Shown in pieces: positions 50,742 through 59,760 of a stretch of 64,000 nt of DNA; within the stretch, counting starts at the first letter, position 1; the number at the start of each line of letters is the position of its first letter. The notes beneath the pieces were generated by a model that had not been told where the DNA came from, searched no databases, and saw only the letters and a list, made by a program, of their open reading frames with translations. The translations under genes were made by a program, and so were the position numbers. The DNA is from an uncultured Prevotella sp. GTDB taxonomy: Bacteria; Bacteroidota; Bacteroidia; Bacteroidales; Bacteroidaceae. The stretch is taken from positions 1 through 64,000 of the forward strand of contig URUK01000012.1 in NCBI GenBank assembly GCA_900551055.1, given 5' to 3'.

Positions 50742-51344
50742 ATGAAAAGATTGTTGTTCGCACTATTGGCATTGTTCGTTGTCTTGAGCGTATATTCCCA
50801 GAACTCGGCACAGGCGCGCAAGATACTTGACAAGACAGCTGCTGTTGTCGGAAACAAGAATGGCGCAAGTGCAAGTTTCAGTGTAAGTGGAAAATATGGA
50901 AACTCATCGGGAACGATAGCCGTGAAAGGTAATAAGTTCAACGCGCGCACGCCACAGGCCATTGTCTGGTATGACGGCAAGACGCAGTGGACGTACATGA
51001 AAAGCTGCCAGGAGGTTAATATCAGCACGCCGACAGAGGCGCAACAGCAATCGATGAATCCTTACAAGTTCATCAACATATATAAAAGCGGTTTCAAGCT
51101 TGGGCTGAAAAACGTGTCGGGAGGATGGCAGGTACATCTTTATGCCACCAATCAGAAACGTTCTATCAAGGAAATGTATATAACGATAGGCAAGAATTAT
51201 CAGCCGAAGGTTATAAAAATGCGGCAAAGCAACGGCTGGACAACCATTACTGTGTCAAATTTCAAGTCGAAGCCGCTTAGTGATGCGACATTCAGGTTCA
51301 ACTCAAAAGATTATCCAAACGCAGAGATAGTCGATTTGCGGTAA
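50742..51344 (+). CDS. lolA: LolA-like outer-membrane lipoprotein carrier
   Basis: LolA ferries lipoproteins across the periplasm. The 200-residue protein begins MKRLLFALLALFVVLSVYSQ, a signal peptide with cleavage near SQN. The mature part shows the LolA-like half-barrel, with ARKILDKTAAVVGNKNGASA, KGNKFNARTPQAIVWYDGKT (the substrate groove) and LSDATFRFNSKDYPNAEIVD at the end. The frame is open back to 50670 with an unlikely extension. It lies 71 bp after ftsK, a pairing seen in many Bacteroidales. Confidence 0.85.
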   Translation: MKRLLFALLALFVVLSVYSQNSAQARKILDKTAAVVGNKNGASASFSVSGKYGNSSGTIAVKGNKFNARTPQAIVWYDGKTQWTYMKSCQEVNISTPTEAQQQSMNPYKFINIYKSGFKLGLKNVSGGWQVHLYATNQKRSIKEMYITIGKNYQPKVIKMRQSNGWTTITVSNFKSKPLSDATFRFNSKDYPNAEIVDLR

Positions 51345-51418
51345 ATGTATCGTTCTATAGCGGTAGTTTGTTGTGTCGTAATCATTGGACACACGAGCAA
51401 AAATCAAACCAAACATAA

Positions 51419-52918
51419 ATGAATAAACTGCATTTGTTCCGGGCGCTTCGTCGTCATCTTAAACTGGCAGAGAAAAGGAGTGTGGCATACGAGCAAAACA
51501 AAGTAGCCAAAGTCCTGTTGTATATTGGCGGCTCTTTTGTCGTGTTATATCTTGTTTTCATAGCCATCATGCTGGCGCTTATCGCCAATACGTCAAGTTC
51601 GCAGACACCGTATGAGTTCCTTTTCGGGCTTTTGCCGTTTTTTCTTGCAGTCGATTTCTTGTTCCGGTTCATAAGTCAGCAGACACCGGTGCAACTGATA
51701 AAACCTTATTCGCTGCTTCCCATCTCTAAATACACGTGCGTAGAGATGTTTGTGCTGTCAAGTGCAGTCTCTCCGAACAATCTTATTTGGACATCTGTCA
51801 CAATTCCATATGTCTTGATGACAACGATGTTCTGTGACGGCTTTTTTGCGTCGATAGGTATAATAGTGTCGTTCCAGTTGCTTGTAACCATCAACAGTCA
51901 ATGGTACATGCTCGTCAGGACATTGATAAACCAGAGCCTGAAATGGTGGGTGTTGCCCATTGTCGTGTATGCTGCGATGTTCTCTCCGCTTTATCTCGAC
52001 AGCATAGACACTTTGTTTGACATATATTCGTCGCTGGGGCGAGGCTTTGCTTTTTGGCATCCATTGCATTATATAAGCTTGTTGCTTGTCTTGTTTGCCT
52101 TTATTGAGGCGAACAAGCGGATGCAGTATCATTTTACTTATTTGGAGAATGCCAATGTCGAGGCACCCAAGATGAAACATGTGTCTGAATTCCGTATGTT
52201 CGACAGGTTCGGCCAGACCGGCGAATATCTGAAACTGGAGATTAAAAGCCTTATCCGTAATAAAAACATGCGCAAGTCGTTTGTGTTCAGCACACTGTTC
52301 ACGATTTTTCTCAGCCTTATCGTTTCCTTTACGGATCTTTATCAGGACGATTTTTCCAAGATATTCTGGGTTGCTTATGTGTTCATGCTTTTTGGAGCTA
52401 ACACCCTTATGAAAATAATGTGTGCCGAGGGCAATTATATCGATTTCTTGGCCGTACACAAGGAGAACATAATGCAATTGCTAAGGGCTAAATATTTCTT
52501 TTACAGTTCCATGCTCGTGCTGCCCTTCTTGCTGATGCTTCCCACCGTGTTTACAGGTAAGCACAGTTTGCTGGCGTTGTTCTCCATGATGTGCTTTACG
52601 GCAGGCCCGGTGTATTGCCTTTTCATGCAGATGGCTGTGTACAACAGGCAAACGATGCCGCTTAATACCAAGTTTATAAGCAAGGGTAACGTTGAAAACA
52701 ATTATTTTCAGATTGTAGCCCTTATTGTGGCCATGTTCCTGCCCGTTGTCGTAATATCCTCGTTAAGGACTTTGTGTAGTGAAAGTACGGCTTATCTTGT
52801 ACTGCTGTTTTTTGGCATTGCTTTCATTTCTACACACAACTTTTGGATTGCCAACATATACCGTCGTTTTATGAAGCGGAGGTATGTGAATATGGAAAGT
52901 TTCAGGTCTACGAGGTGA
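51419..52918 (+). CDS. DUF5687-type multi-pass membrane protein, probable ABC permease
   Basis: A 499-residue protein with about ten to twelve hydrophobic helices, for example VLLYIGGSFVVLYLVFIAIM, FLFGLLPFFLAVDFLFRFI, YLVLLFFGIAFISTH and IVALIVAMFLPVVVISSL. A central cytoplasmic segment reads FRMFDRFGQTGEYLKLEIKS. The layout fits DUF5687, a family generally found beside an ABC ATPase and presumed to be its membrane half. Here no ATPase is adjacent; a lone ABC ATPase lies at 59761-60489. Substrate is unknown. Confidence 0.75.
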   Translation: MNKLHLFRALRRHLKLAEKRSVAYEQNKVAKVLLYIGGSFVVLYLVFIAIMLALIANTSSSQTPYEFLFGLLPFFLAVDFLFRFISQQTPVQLIKPYSLLPISKYTCVEMFVLSSAVSPNNLIWTSVTIPYVLMTTMFCDGFFASIGIIVSFQLLVTINSQWYMLVRTLINQSLKWWVLPIVVYAAMFSPLYLDSIDTLFDIYSSLGRGFAFWHPLHYISLLLVLFAFIEANKRMQYHFTYLENANVEAPKMKHVSEFRMFDRFGQTGEYLKLEIKSLIRNKNMRKSFVFSTLFTIFLSLIVSFTDLYQDDFSKIFWVAYVFMLFGANTLMKIMCAEGNYIDFLAVHKENIMQLLRAKYFFYSSMLVLPFLLMLPTVFTGKHSLLALFSMMCFTAGPVYCLFMQMAVYNRQTMPLNTKFISKGNVENNYFQIVALIVAMFLPVVVISSLRTLCSESTAYLVLLFFGIAFISTHNFWIANIYRRFMKRRYVNMESFRSTR

Positions 52919-53028
52919 GACCGGTGCAATCGTTGCTTTTTAACTTCGTGTAAATCCTTTGCATTGGACAGCAACCCATTTAACTGTTTCTGAAATGCAG
53001 GCGGACGGTTTGCTGCCGTTTTTCAACA

Positions 53029-53116
53029 CACGGTCTTTTGCAATACAAAAGATGGCCTTTCGCAACGCGAAAGGCCATCAAATGCAAGGCGAAAGGTGCC
53101 CTTTTGTGTATGTCAA
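53029..53116. repeat. Array of the 22-bp intergenic repeat (four units)
   Basis: Units start at 53029, 53051, 53073 and 53095: CACGGTCTTTTGCAATAC, GATGGCCTTTCGCAACGCG, GGCCATCAAATGCAAGGCG and GGTGCCCTTTTGTG. A 13-bp perfect inverted repeat, GATGGCCTTTCGC (53051-53063) with 53067-53079, sits in the middle. The last unit runs into the stop codon of the LRR gene. Confidence 0.8.
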
Positions 53117-54723
53117 CGTATCAATATCTTAGCAGGTTTGCCGCTGATATTGACAATATACACGCCAGATGGAAGTTCTTTCTCCACCGTGCCGTTTGCT
53201 ATCTGTGTGGAATACAGCTTTTGGCCGCTTGCAGAATAAATGGAGATAGTGCAACCGTTATGTATGTTTTCAACACACAATCTGTTGCCTTTTACCGATA
53301 CTACTGGTTCAGAATTGACGGCAATCGATGGCATTGATGTGGCTGTTATCAGCATAAAATCTTTCCACTGTTCGGCGGATTTGTAATCTTCCACGCTTCC
53401 GTCAGGAACAACAAGTTCGCAAGACTCTACGCTTGTATTATGAAATGTATAGCTTCCCAATTCAGGAGGAACTATGGCCATTATCTCCATCCGCTTCAGT
53501 TCGGGCAGGCCAGAGAAGCATTCTTGGCCTATATATGTTACATTGCTGCCCATCGAAACCTTTTCTATATTGCTGCAGTCCTGAAATACCCAGTCGTCCA
53601 TATATTCCAGACTTTCAGGTAGCACAAGCTCTTTTAAGGCTGTACAGCCGTAAAATGCACTCCATTTTATTGTTTTCAGATTTTCATTCCACATTACATC
53701 TTTCAGCGAAGTGCATTCAAAAAATGCAGAATAGCCTATCGTTTCAACATTTTTTCCAATGACAACTTTACTAAGTGAAGTACAGCCGTAAAACATCTTG
53801 ACACCTATTTCTGTATAAGTGTCGGGTATTGCAACTTCCGTCAATGCCGTGCATCCTGAAAAAACACTTGTTTTGAATGACACATTGCCCGGCGGCAATG
53901 TTAAAGATTGCAGGGAAGTACAGTCAAGAAAAGCGTTATCTCCAACGGATGTCAATGTTGTTGCCTTCGATAAATCTACGTTTTTCAAACCGCTATCACT
54001 GAAAGCACTCGTGCTGATAGTCTGCAAAGCTGCATTAAAGTCAATTGTTTCCAATGACGAGCATTCGGTAAACGCATTCGTGCCGATTTCCAGCAAACCG
54101 GCAGGCAACGACAATTGTTTCAGGGATTGGCACAGCTTAAACGTTTCTTCACCAATAGTTTTGACACCGTCACTTAACAAAACCTCTGACAAACTTGTGC
54201 AACCGTTAAAAAGGCCGTCAGACAAAGCGGTGACGTTTGCCGGTATTTCGATTTTCGTCAATGAAGTGCAATTGTAAAAAACGGAATTACCTATTTCCGT
54301 AACAGTCTTCGGTATCACTATATTGTCAAGCATAATACAGCCGGAAAAGCAAGCCATCCCTATTGTCTTGACATCACCGGAAAATGTAACGGTCTTCAAT
54401 TCTGCACAGTCAAAGAACGCTCCGTTTCCCAACTTTTCAACTTTCGTTCCTATAACAATAGAAGACAGGTTTTTACCCTCAAAAGCATAATTTCCAATTT
54501 CCTTGACTTTAGCCAAATTTTCATCCACATTCATGTCGATGTCTGTTTCAGAACCTTTCCACATTTCCAAAGTAAGCCCGTCGTCAGACAGGGTGTAAGA
54601 TTCAGCAGGATACACTACATCGGCATTCGCAAAAGAGGTTAAGGCTGGAATAATCATGATGCATGCAAAAGTCAAAACATTTTTCCTAAACAAGGACAAC
54701 ATTGCGTAATAAACATTTCTCAT
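53113..54723 (-). CDS. BspA-like leucine-rich-repeat surface protein with type IX sorting signal
   Basis: A 536-residue secreted protein. A signal peptide (LFRKNVLTFACIMIIPALTS) is followed by about fourteen 23-residue BspA-type repeats of the form LxxVxIPxxVxxIGxxAFxxC, for example VIPKTVTEIGNSVFYNCTSL and LVLPESLEYMDDWVFQDC. The last 65 residues are a type A Por/type IX C-terminal domain (CTISIYSASGQKLYS, then LPSGVYIVNISGKPAKILIR). Related BspA proteins bind host matrix or other bacteria, but the ligand here is unknown. A TATCTTTG -7 box lies at 54764-54771 on the minus strand. It stands alone. Confidence 0.88.
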   Translation of the reverse strand: MRNVYYAMLSLFRKNVLTFACIMIIPALTSFANADVVYPAESYTLSDDGLTLEMWKGSETDIDMNVDENLAKVKEIGNYAFEGKNLSSIVIGTKVEKLGNGAFFDCAELKTVTFSGDVKTIGMACFSGCIMLDNIVIPKTVTEIGNSVFYNCTSLTKIEIPANVTALSDGLFNGCTSLSEVLLSDGVKTIGEETFKLCQSLKQLSLPAGLLEIGTNAFTECSSLETIDFNAALQTISTSAFSDSGLKNVDLSKATTLTSVGDNAFLDCTSLQSLTLPPGNVSFKTSVFSGCTALTEVAIPDTYTEIGVKMFYGCTSLSKVVIGKNVETIGYSAFFECTSLKDVMWNENLKTIKWSAFYGCTALKELVLPESLEYMDDWVFQDCSNIEKVSMGSNVTYIGQECFSGLPELKRMEIMAIVPPELGSYTFHNTSVESCELVVPDGSVEDYKSAEQWKDFMLITATSMPSIAVNSEPVVSVKGNRLCVENIHNGCTISIYSASGQKLYSTQIANGTVEKELPSGVYIVNISGKPAKILIR

Positions 54724-54825
54724 AAAAAATAGATTTAAGTTAAAAATAAAATGGTTAACGCCCCAAAGATACGATATTTTCTAATATCATATCGACAAAT
54801 TGCAGGAAAAAATCGATAAAACATA

Positions 54826-54863
54826 AAAAATCTCCCAACGGCAATTGCTGTTGGGAGATTTTT
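54826..54863 (-). terminator. Terminator after thrS
   Basis: Arms AAAAATCTCCCAAC (54826-54839) and its complement (54850-54863) enclose a loop containing GCAATTGC. With A and T runs on both sides it could work in either direction; on the minus strand it lies just after thrS. Confidence 0.9.
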
Positions 54864-54878
54864 TTATATGATTATTTA

Positions 54879-56828
54879 TCAGTCTATGGCCTTAAGTTGC
54901 TCGGCTACTTCGTCGTTTACTTTCTTTGCAAAGTCTTCTTTGCTCATGGAACCTTGGTCGCCTTGGCCTTGTTTCCTTACGGCGACAGACCCGTCTGCCT
55001 GTTCTTTTTCGCCTACAACTACCATATAAGGTATGCGCTTAATCTCGTTGTCGCGTATTTTGCGGCCTATTTTCTCGTTGCGGTCGTCAATGATTGCGCG
55101 TACTCCTACGGTGTCAAAATACTTGGCAAGCTGCCTTGCATAATCGTTGTATTTCTCGCTTATTGGCAGTATGGCAACCTGGTCAGGCGTAAGCCACAGT
55201 GGGAAATGGCCTGAAGTATGCTCGATAAGCACTGCCGTGAAACGTTCCAACGAACCGAAAGGTGCGCGGTGAATCATAACAGGGGTCTTCTTGGTGTTGT
55301 CTTCTGCCGTATATTCCAACTTAAAACGCTCCGGCAAGTTGTAATCCACCTGTATTGTGCCCAGCTGCCAGCGGCGTCCGATAGCGTCTTTCACCATGAA
55401 GTCGAGTTTGGGGCCGTAGAATGCGGCCTCGCCATATTCAATCTTGGCGTTCAGGCCTTTTTCCTTGCATGCGTCGATGATGGCCTGCTCGGACTCCGCC
55501 CAAACTTCGTCAGAGCCGATGTACTTCTCGCGGTCGTTCGGGTCGCGGAGTGAAATCTGCGCCTCGAAGTCCTTAAAGTCGAAGATTGAGAACACTGTAT
55601 GTATTATGTCCATCACATTAAGGAACTCGGCTTTCACCTGGTCTGGACGGCAGAAGATGTGGGCGTCGTCTTGTGTGAACGAGCGGACACGTGTAAGACC
55701 GTGCAACTCGCCGCTCTTCTCGTAGCGGTAGACCGTTCCGAACTCTGCGATGCGCAACGGAAGGTCGCGGTATGAGCGAGGTTTCCATGCAAATACCTCG
55801 CAGTGGTGTGGACAGTTCATTGGCTTCAGCATATACTCCTCGTCCTCTTCTGGAGTGTGGATGGGCTGGAAGGAGTCCTTACCGTAATGTGCATAGTGAC
55901 CTGAAGTTACGTAAAGGTTCTTGCTGCCGATGTGCGGAGTGATGACCTCTTTATATCCGTAACGTTTCTGTATGCGGCGCAACATGTCCTGAAGGCGAAG
56001 GCGCAACTCTGTTCCGGCTGGCAACCAGATGGGGAGTCCTTTGCCGACACGTTCGGAGAACATGAACAGTTCCATCTCCTTGCCAATCTTGCGGTGGTCG
56101 CGTTTCTTGGCTTCCTCGAGCATTACAAGATACTCGTCGAGCATCTTTTTCTTGGGGAACGAGATGCCGTAGATGCGTGTCATCTGCTCGCGCTTTGCGT
56201 CGCCGCGCCAGAATGCACCTGCAACGCTGGTTATTTTGATAGCCTTTATTGCGCCGGTACTCATGATGTGAGGGCCTTTGCAAAGGTCGGTGAAGTTGCC
56301 TTGGGTATATGTCGTGATTTCTCCGTCAGCCAAATCCTGTTCGATGTGTTCGCATTTGTATTCCTGGCCGTCGGCCTTGAACTCAGCCAAAGCGTCGGCT
56401 TTTGATATTTCTTTGCGTACAACAGGTTCGTCTTTCGAGGCCAGCTCCTTCATCTTTTGTTCTATTTTCGGGAAGTCGCTTTCCTTGATGACGTCGCCTT
56501 CCTTCGGCATTACGTCGTAGAAAAAGCCGTTCTCCACAGCGGGGCCGAAACCGAACTGGATGCCGGGGTAAAGTTCTTGCAGCGCCTCGGCCAAAAGGTG
56601 GGCAGAAGTATGCCAGAAAGCGTGCTTGCCTTCCTCGTCTTCCCACTTGTAAAGTTCTATCTTTGCGTCCTCGTTGATGGGGCGGTTAAGCTCAACCGTC
56701 TCGCCGTTTACGCCGCAGGCCAGCACGTTGCGCGCCAGTGCGGGCGATATGCTCTCGGCAATCTGAAGTCCCGTCACGCCCTGTTCGTACTCGCGTACAG
56801 AGCCGTCGGGAAATGTAATTTTTATCAT
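54879..56828 (-). CDS. thrS: Threonyl-tRNA synthetase
   Basis: Charges tRNA-Thr. All domains are present in order: TGS (SVREYEQGVTGLQIAESISP), editing domain (HKxxH-type AFWHTSAHLLAEALQELYPG and CKGPHIMSTG), class II catalytic core with motif 2 at FGTVYRYEKSGELHGLTRVR and zinc Cys in MLKPMNCPHHCEVF, and the anticodon domain at DQVAILPISEKYNDYARQLA. Its 649 residues match E. coli (642). A -7-like box TAATTTTG lies at 56857-56864 (minus strand). No T-box leader is visible. The gene is followed by a strong terminator. Confidence 0.97.
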   Translation of the reverse strand: MIKITFPDGSVREYEQGVTGLQIAESISPALARNVLACGVNGETVELNRPINEDAKIELYKWEDEEGKHAFWHTSAHLLAEALQELYPGIQFGFGPAVENGFFYDVMPKEGDVIKESDFPKIEQKMKELASKDEPVVRKEISKADALAEFKADGQEYKCEHIEQDLADGEITTYTQGNFTDLCKGPHIMSTGAIKAIKITSVAGAFWRGDAKREQMTRIYGISFPKKKMLDEYLVMLEEAKKRDHRKIGKEMELFMFSERVGKGLPIWLPAGTELRLRLQDMLRRIQKRYGYKEVITPHIGSKNLYVTSGHYAHYGKDSFQPIHTPEEDEEYMLKPMNCPHHCEVFAWKPRSYRDLPLRIAEFGTVYRYEKSGELHGLTRVRSFTQDDAHIFCRPDQVKAEFLNVMDIIHTVFSIFDFKDFEAQISLRDPNDREKYIGSDEVWAESEQAIIDACKEKGLNAKIEYGEAAFYGPKLDFMVKDAIGRRWQLGTIQVDYNLPERFKLEYTAEDNTKKTPVMIHRAPFGSLERFTAVLIEHTSGHFPLWLTPDQVAILPISEKYNDYARQLAKYFDTVGVRAIIDDRNEKIGRKIRDNEIKRIPYMVVVGEKEQADGSVAVRKQGQGDQGSMSKEDFAKKVNDEVAEQLKAID

Positions 56829-57015
56829 AACGTCCTTGTTTTTAGTCTTTTGGATGCAAAATTACAGTTTTCTTTTGAATTAGAGAACATCAGGCTTGAT
56901 TTTTATCGTAAAATGTGCAAGGGGCAAACGTATGCCGCTTGCCCCTGTTTCATTATGTCACGCCAAGGCGGATGGTGTACATCCGTAAACATATATGTAA
57001 GTGGCTGGCATCTGT

Positions 57016-59445
57016 CTATATGAACAGAGAGCCAACTTGATATACCGCTGCGGAAACAATCCATGCCAGCACGGTGGTGTACAATGCGGCGAATACTGCC
57101 CACCGCCAGCTTCCCGTTTCTCCTTTTATGGCGGCGATTGTGGCTATGCAGGGGAAATAAATTAGCACGAAAAGCAGATAAGAGAATGCTGTCAGCGGTG
57201 TTATGCCGTCAGCCTGCATCTTCTGCCGCAACACACTGTATTTTTCCGGGCTGTCTGTCGTATCGTCGGCCACAGTCTCATCATCGGCGTAGAGCACTCC
57301 CATTGTTGATGCGACAATTTCTTTCGCGCCAACGCCTGCTATCAAGCTGACATCGAGTTTCCAGTCGAAGCCCTGTGCGCGGAAGGCCGGCTCAATTGCT
57401 TTGCCTATCCTCCCTATGTAGCTTTGTTCCTGTTGCTCCTGCTGGCTAAGGCTGTCGTCGTGTGGAAAGTAGCCCAGTGCCCATACGATGACGCTTGCAA
57501 CGAGGATTATGCCGCCCATCTTTTTCAGGTATTGCTTGCCCTTTTCCCAAGTGTGGCGCCCCATGGCTTTGGCCGTGGGGAAGCGGTAGGGGGGCAGTTC
57601 CATTACGAACGGCGTGTCGTCGCCCTTGAGAATGCGGCTGCTGAACAGCCTGCTCATCAGCACGGCTAGGATTATTCCGATGGCATAAAGCGAAAGCATG
57701 ACGAGCGACTGATACTTGGCAGCGAAGAACGTGCCGGTAATCATTATGTATATTGGCAGCCTCGCGCTACAGCTCATCAGCGGCAACACGAGTATGGTGA
57801 CGAGGCGGCTGCGGCGGCTTTCTATGGTGCGTGTCGCCATTACGGCCGGAACGTTGCAGCCGAAGCCCATGATTAACGGTATGAACGACTTGCCGTGAAG
57901 TCCCATTTTGTGCATCAGCTTGTCCATGATGAAAGCTGCGCGAGCCATGTAGCCGGAGTCTTCCATGAACGAAATGAATGCGTAGAGGATTAGGATTTGA
58001 GGCAGGAATACGATGACAGAGCCTACTCCGGCTATGATGCCGTCAGCAAGCATGGCCTTCAGCGGCCCGTCCGGCAGGGCTGACTTTGTAAAGTCGCCGA
58101 GCGCGGCAACACCGGCCTCAATCCAGTCCATAGGGTACTGTCCGAGCGTGAACGTCACTTCAAACATTATGTAGAGGAAGAGGAAGAACAGAGGGAAGCC
58201 CACATACCTGTTTGTTATTACCGAGTCGATAATGTGTGTGGTCTGGTAGGTGTCGGTCTTTGTGCCTTCCTCGCATCCGGCCTCGTGCAGCGCGCCGTGT
58301 ATGATACCGTATTTTGCATTCATTATCGCCGTCTCGCTGTCTTCCTTTGTCTCTTTCATTATGTAGTCGGCGGCCTTGTCGCGTGCGGCTATGATGTCTC
58401 CGCCGTTAGGCAGCGACCGTGCAATGTCTTCCACTTTCGCGTCCTTTTCAAGCAGCTTGATTGACAGGAAGCGCGTGGAGTATTTGTACCTGATTTGTTC
58501 GTTCTTCTGAATTTCGGCCTTTACTGTGTCTATTGCCTGCTCTATGTATTTGCCGTGGTTCAGGTGTATGTGGCGGACTACACTCTTGCCGGGCACCGGA
58601 CGGCCTTCGTAAATGTCGATAACCGTGCGGAAAAGCTCCTCCACTCCGCGCCCGGTCTTGAACACCGTAGGTATCAGCGGAAAGCCGAACAGTTCGCCGA
58701 GCTTGTCGTAATCCAGCTTGTCGCCGCGCTGTTCGAACTCGTCGAACATGTTTAACGCTCCCACAATCTTGATGTTCATATCGACAAGCTGCGTTGTCAG
58801 ATACAGGTTGCGTTCGATGTTGCTTGCGTCTATGACGTTTATTATGACATCTGGTGTGTTCTCGATTATTTGCTTGCGCACGTAAAGTTCCTCGGGGCTG
58901 TAGGCTGAAAGCGAGTAAGTTCCGGGCAGGTCGACAAGGTTGAACTGGTAACCGTCGAACTCGGCTCGTCCCTCCTTGGCGTCAACGGTCACCCCTGAGT
59001 AGTTGCCAACTCGTTCGTGCGCGCCAGAGGCAAAGTTGAAGAGCGATGTCTTGCCGCAGTTCGGGTTGCCCACGAGAGCGACGTTTATTGTGCGGCTCTT
59101 CTTTATCGCGGCGTTGTGCAGCTGCTCGTCGGTAAGGCATCCGTCGTCGTTAGGAGCGTTTTCCGATATGTCGTCAAGTCCTAATTTATGTGCTTCTTCC
59201 TCCTCCAGCTTGCGCGCTTCATCGGCGGAGATTATTTCTATCATCGCGGCTTCCGAGTGGCGCAATGATATTTCGTATCCCATTATTTTGTATTTTACGG
59301 GGTCTTGCAGTGGCGCGTTGAGCAGTACGGTAACCATCTTGCCGCGTATGAAGCCCATCTCTACGATGCGTTTGCGGAAGCCTCCGTGCCCAAGCACTTT
59401 CACGATGACGCCCTTTTCTCCGGTTTTAAGTTCGGACAGTCTCAT
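57016..59445 (-). CDS. feoB: FeoA-FeoB fusion, ferrous iron transporter
   Basis: Takes up Fe(II) across the inner membrane. Residues 1-75 form a FeoA SH3-like domain (MRLSELKTGEKGVIVKVLGH to HSEAAMIEI), linked to a FeoB G domain with G1 VALVGNPNCGKTSLFNFASG, G3 VDLPGTYSLSAYSPEE and G4-like NMFDEFEQRGDKL. The C-terminal membrane part has helices such as VGFPLFFLFLYIMFEVTF and the gate region MGFGCNVPAVMATRTIESRR. The 809-residue fusion fixes FeoA and FeoB in one chain, common in Bacteroidetes. A -7 box TACTTTTG is at 59469-59476. A weak hairpin (56920-56946) lies after its stop. Confidence 0.94.
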   Translation of the reverse strand: MRLSELKTGEKGVIVKVLGHGGFRKRIVEMGFIRGKMVTVLLNAPLQDPVKYKIMGYEISLRHSEAAMIEIISADEARKLEEEEAHKLGLDDISENAPNDDGCLTDEQLHNAAIKKSRTINVALVGNPNCGKTSLFNFASGAHERVGNYSGVTVDAKEGRAEFDGYQFNLVDLPGTYSLSAYSPEELYVRKQIIENTPDVIINVIDASNIERNLYLTTQLVDMNIKIVGALNMFDEFEQRGDKLDYDKLGELFGFPLIPTVFKTGRGVEELFRTVIDIYEGRPVPGKSVVRHIHLNHGKYIEQAIDTVKAEIQKNEQIRYKYSTRFLSIKLLEKDAKVEDIARSLPNGGDIIAARDKAADYIMKETKEDSETAIMNAKYGIIHGALHEAGCEEGTKTDTYQTTHIIDSVITNRYVGFPLFFLFLYIMFEVTFTLGQYPMDWIEAGVAALGDFTKSALPDGPLKAMLADGIIAGVGSVIVFLPQILILYAFISFMEDSGYMARAAFIMDKLMHKMGLHGKSFIPLIMGFGCNVPAVMATRTIESRRSRLVTILVLPLMSCSARLPIYIMITGTFFAAKYQSLVMLSLYAIGIILAVLMSRLFSSRILKGDDTPFVMELPPYRFPTAKAMGRHTWEKGKQYLKKMGGIILVASVIVWALGYFPHDDSLSQQEQQEQSYIGRIGKAIEPAFRAQGFDWKLDVSLIAGVGAKEIVASTMGVLYADDETVADDTTDSPEKYSVLRQKMQADGITPLTAFSYLLFVLIYFPCIATIAAIKGETGSWRWAVFAALYTTVLAWIVSAAVYQVGSLFI

Positions 59446-59580
59446 TCTATACGTGTTTTTAAGTCATGCAAAAGTAGCAAAAAATAAGGACTTTCTTGCA
59501 TCTTTCGTGCAAAATACCTACATATGATGATGCCGTGTATGTATTGTCATGTCGGCTGATATGTGGAGTGGTTTGTGAAA

Positions 59581-59668
59581 GGTTATGTTTTACGTTGCAA
59601 AAGACGGTCTTTTGCAACGTAAAACGCGGCAAATCGGAAACTGATTTGCCGCGTTTTGTAAAATGTTG
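59581..59668. repeat. Array of the 22-bp repeat with perfect palindrome
   Basis: Units start at 59581, 59603, 59625 and 59647. 59588-59605 and 59607-59624 are perfect 18-bp arms about one G; a second hairpin, AAAACGCGGCAAATC (59621-59635) with 59643-59657, follows and shares AAAA with the first. The whole gap 59446-59760 holds no gene I can support. Confidence 0.8.
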
Positions 59669-59760
59669 TGCCACAGATAGTTACGAATGCATGCTTGACA
59701 GGGGCTTAATGTGGCAGCTTGACGAGTAAGGCGGAGACTTCTAATGCGCCGTGTGCCGTA

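Noticed and set aside
56920..56946. Hairpin AGGGGCAA/TTGCCCCT as the feoB terminator
   Set aside because: The stem is only 8 bp and no T run follows on the minus strand, so I do not list it as a terminator.
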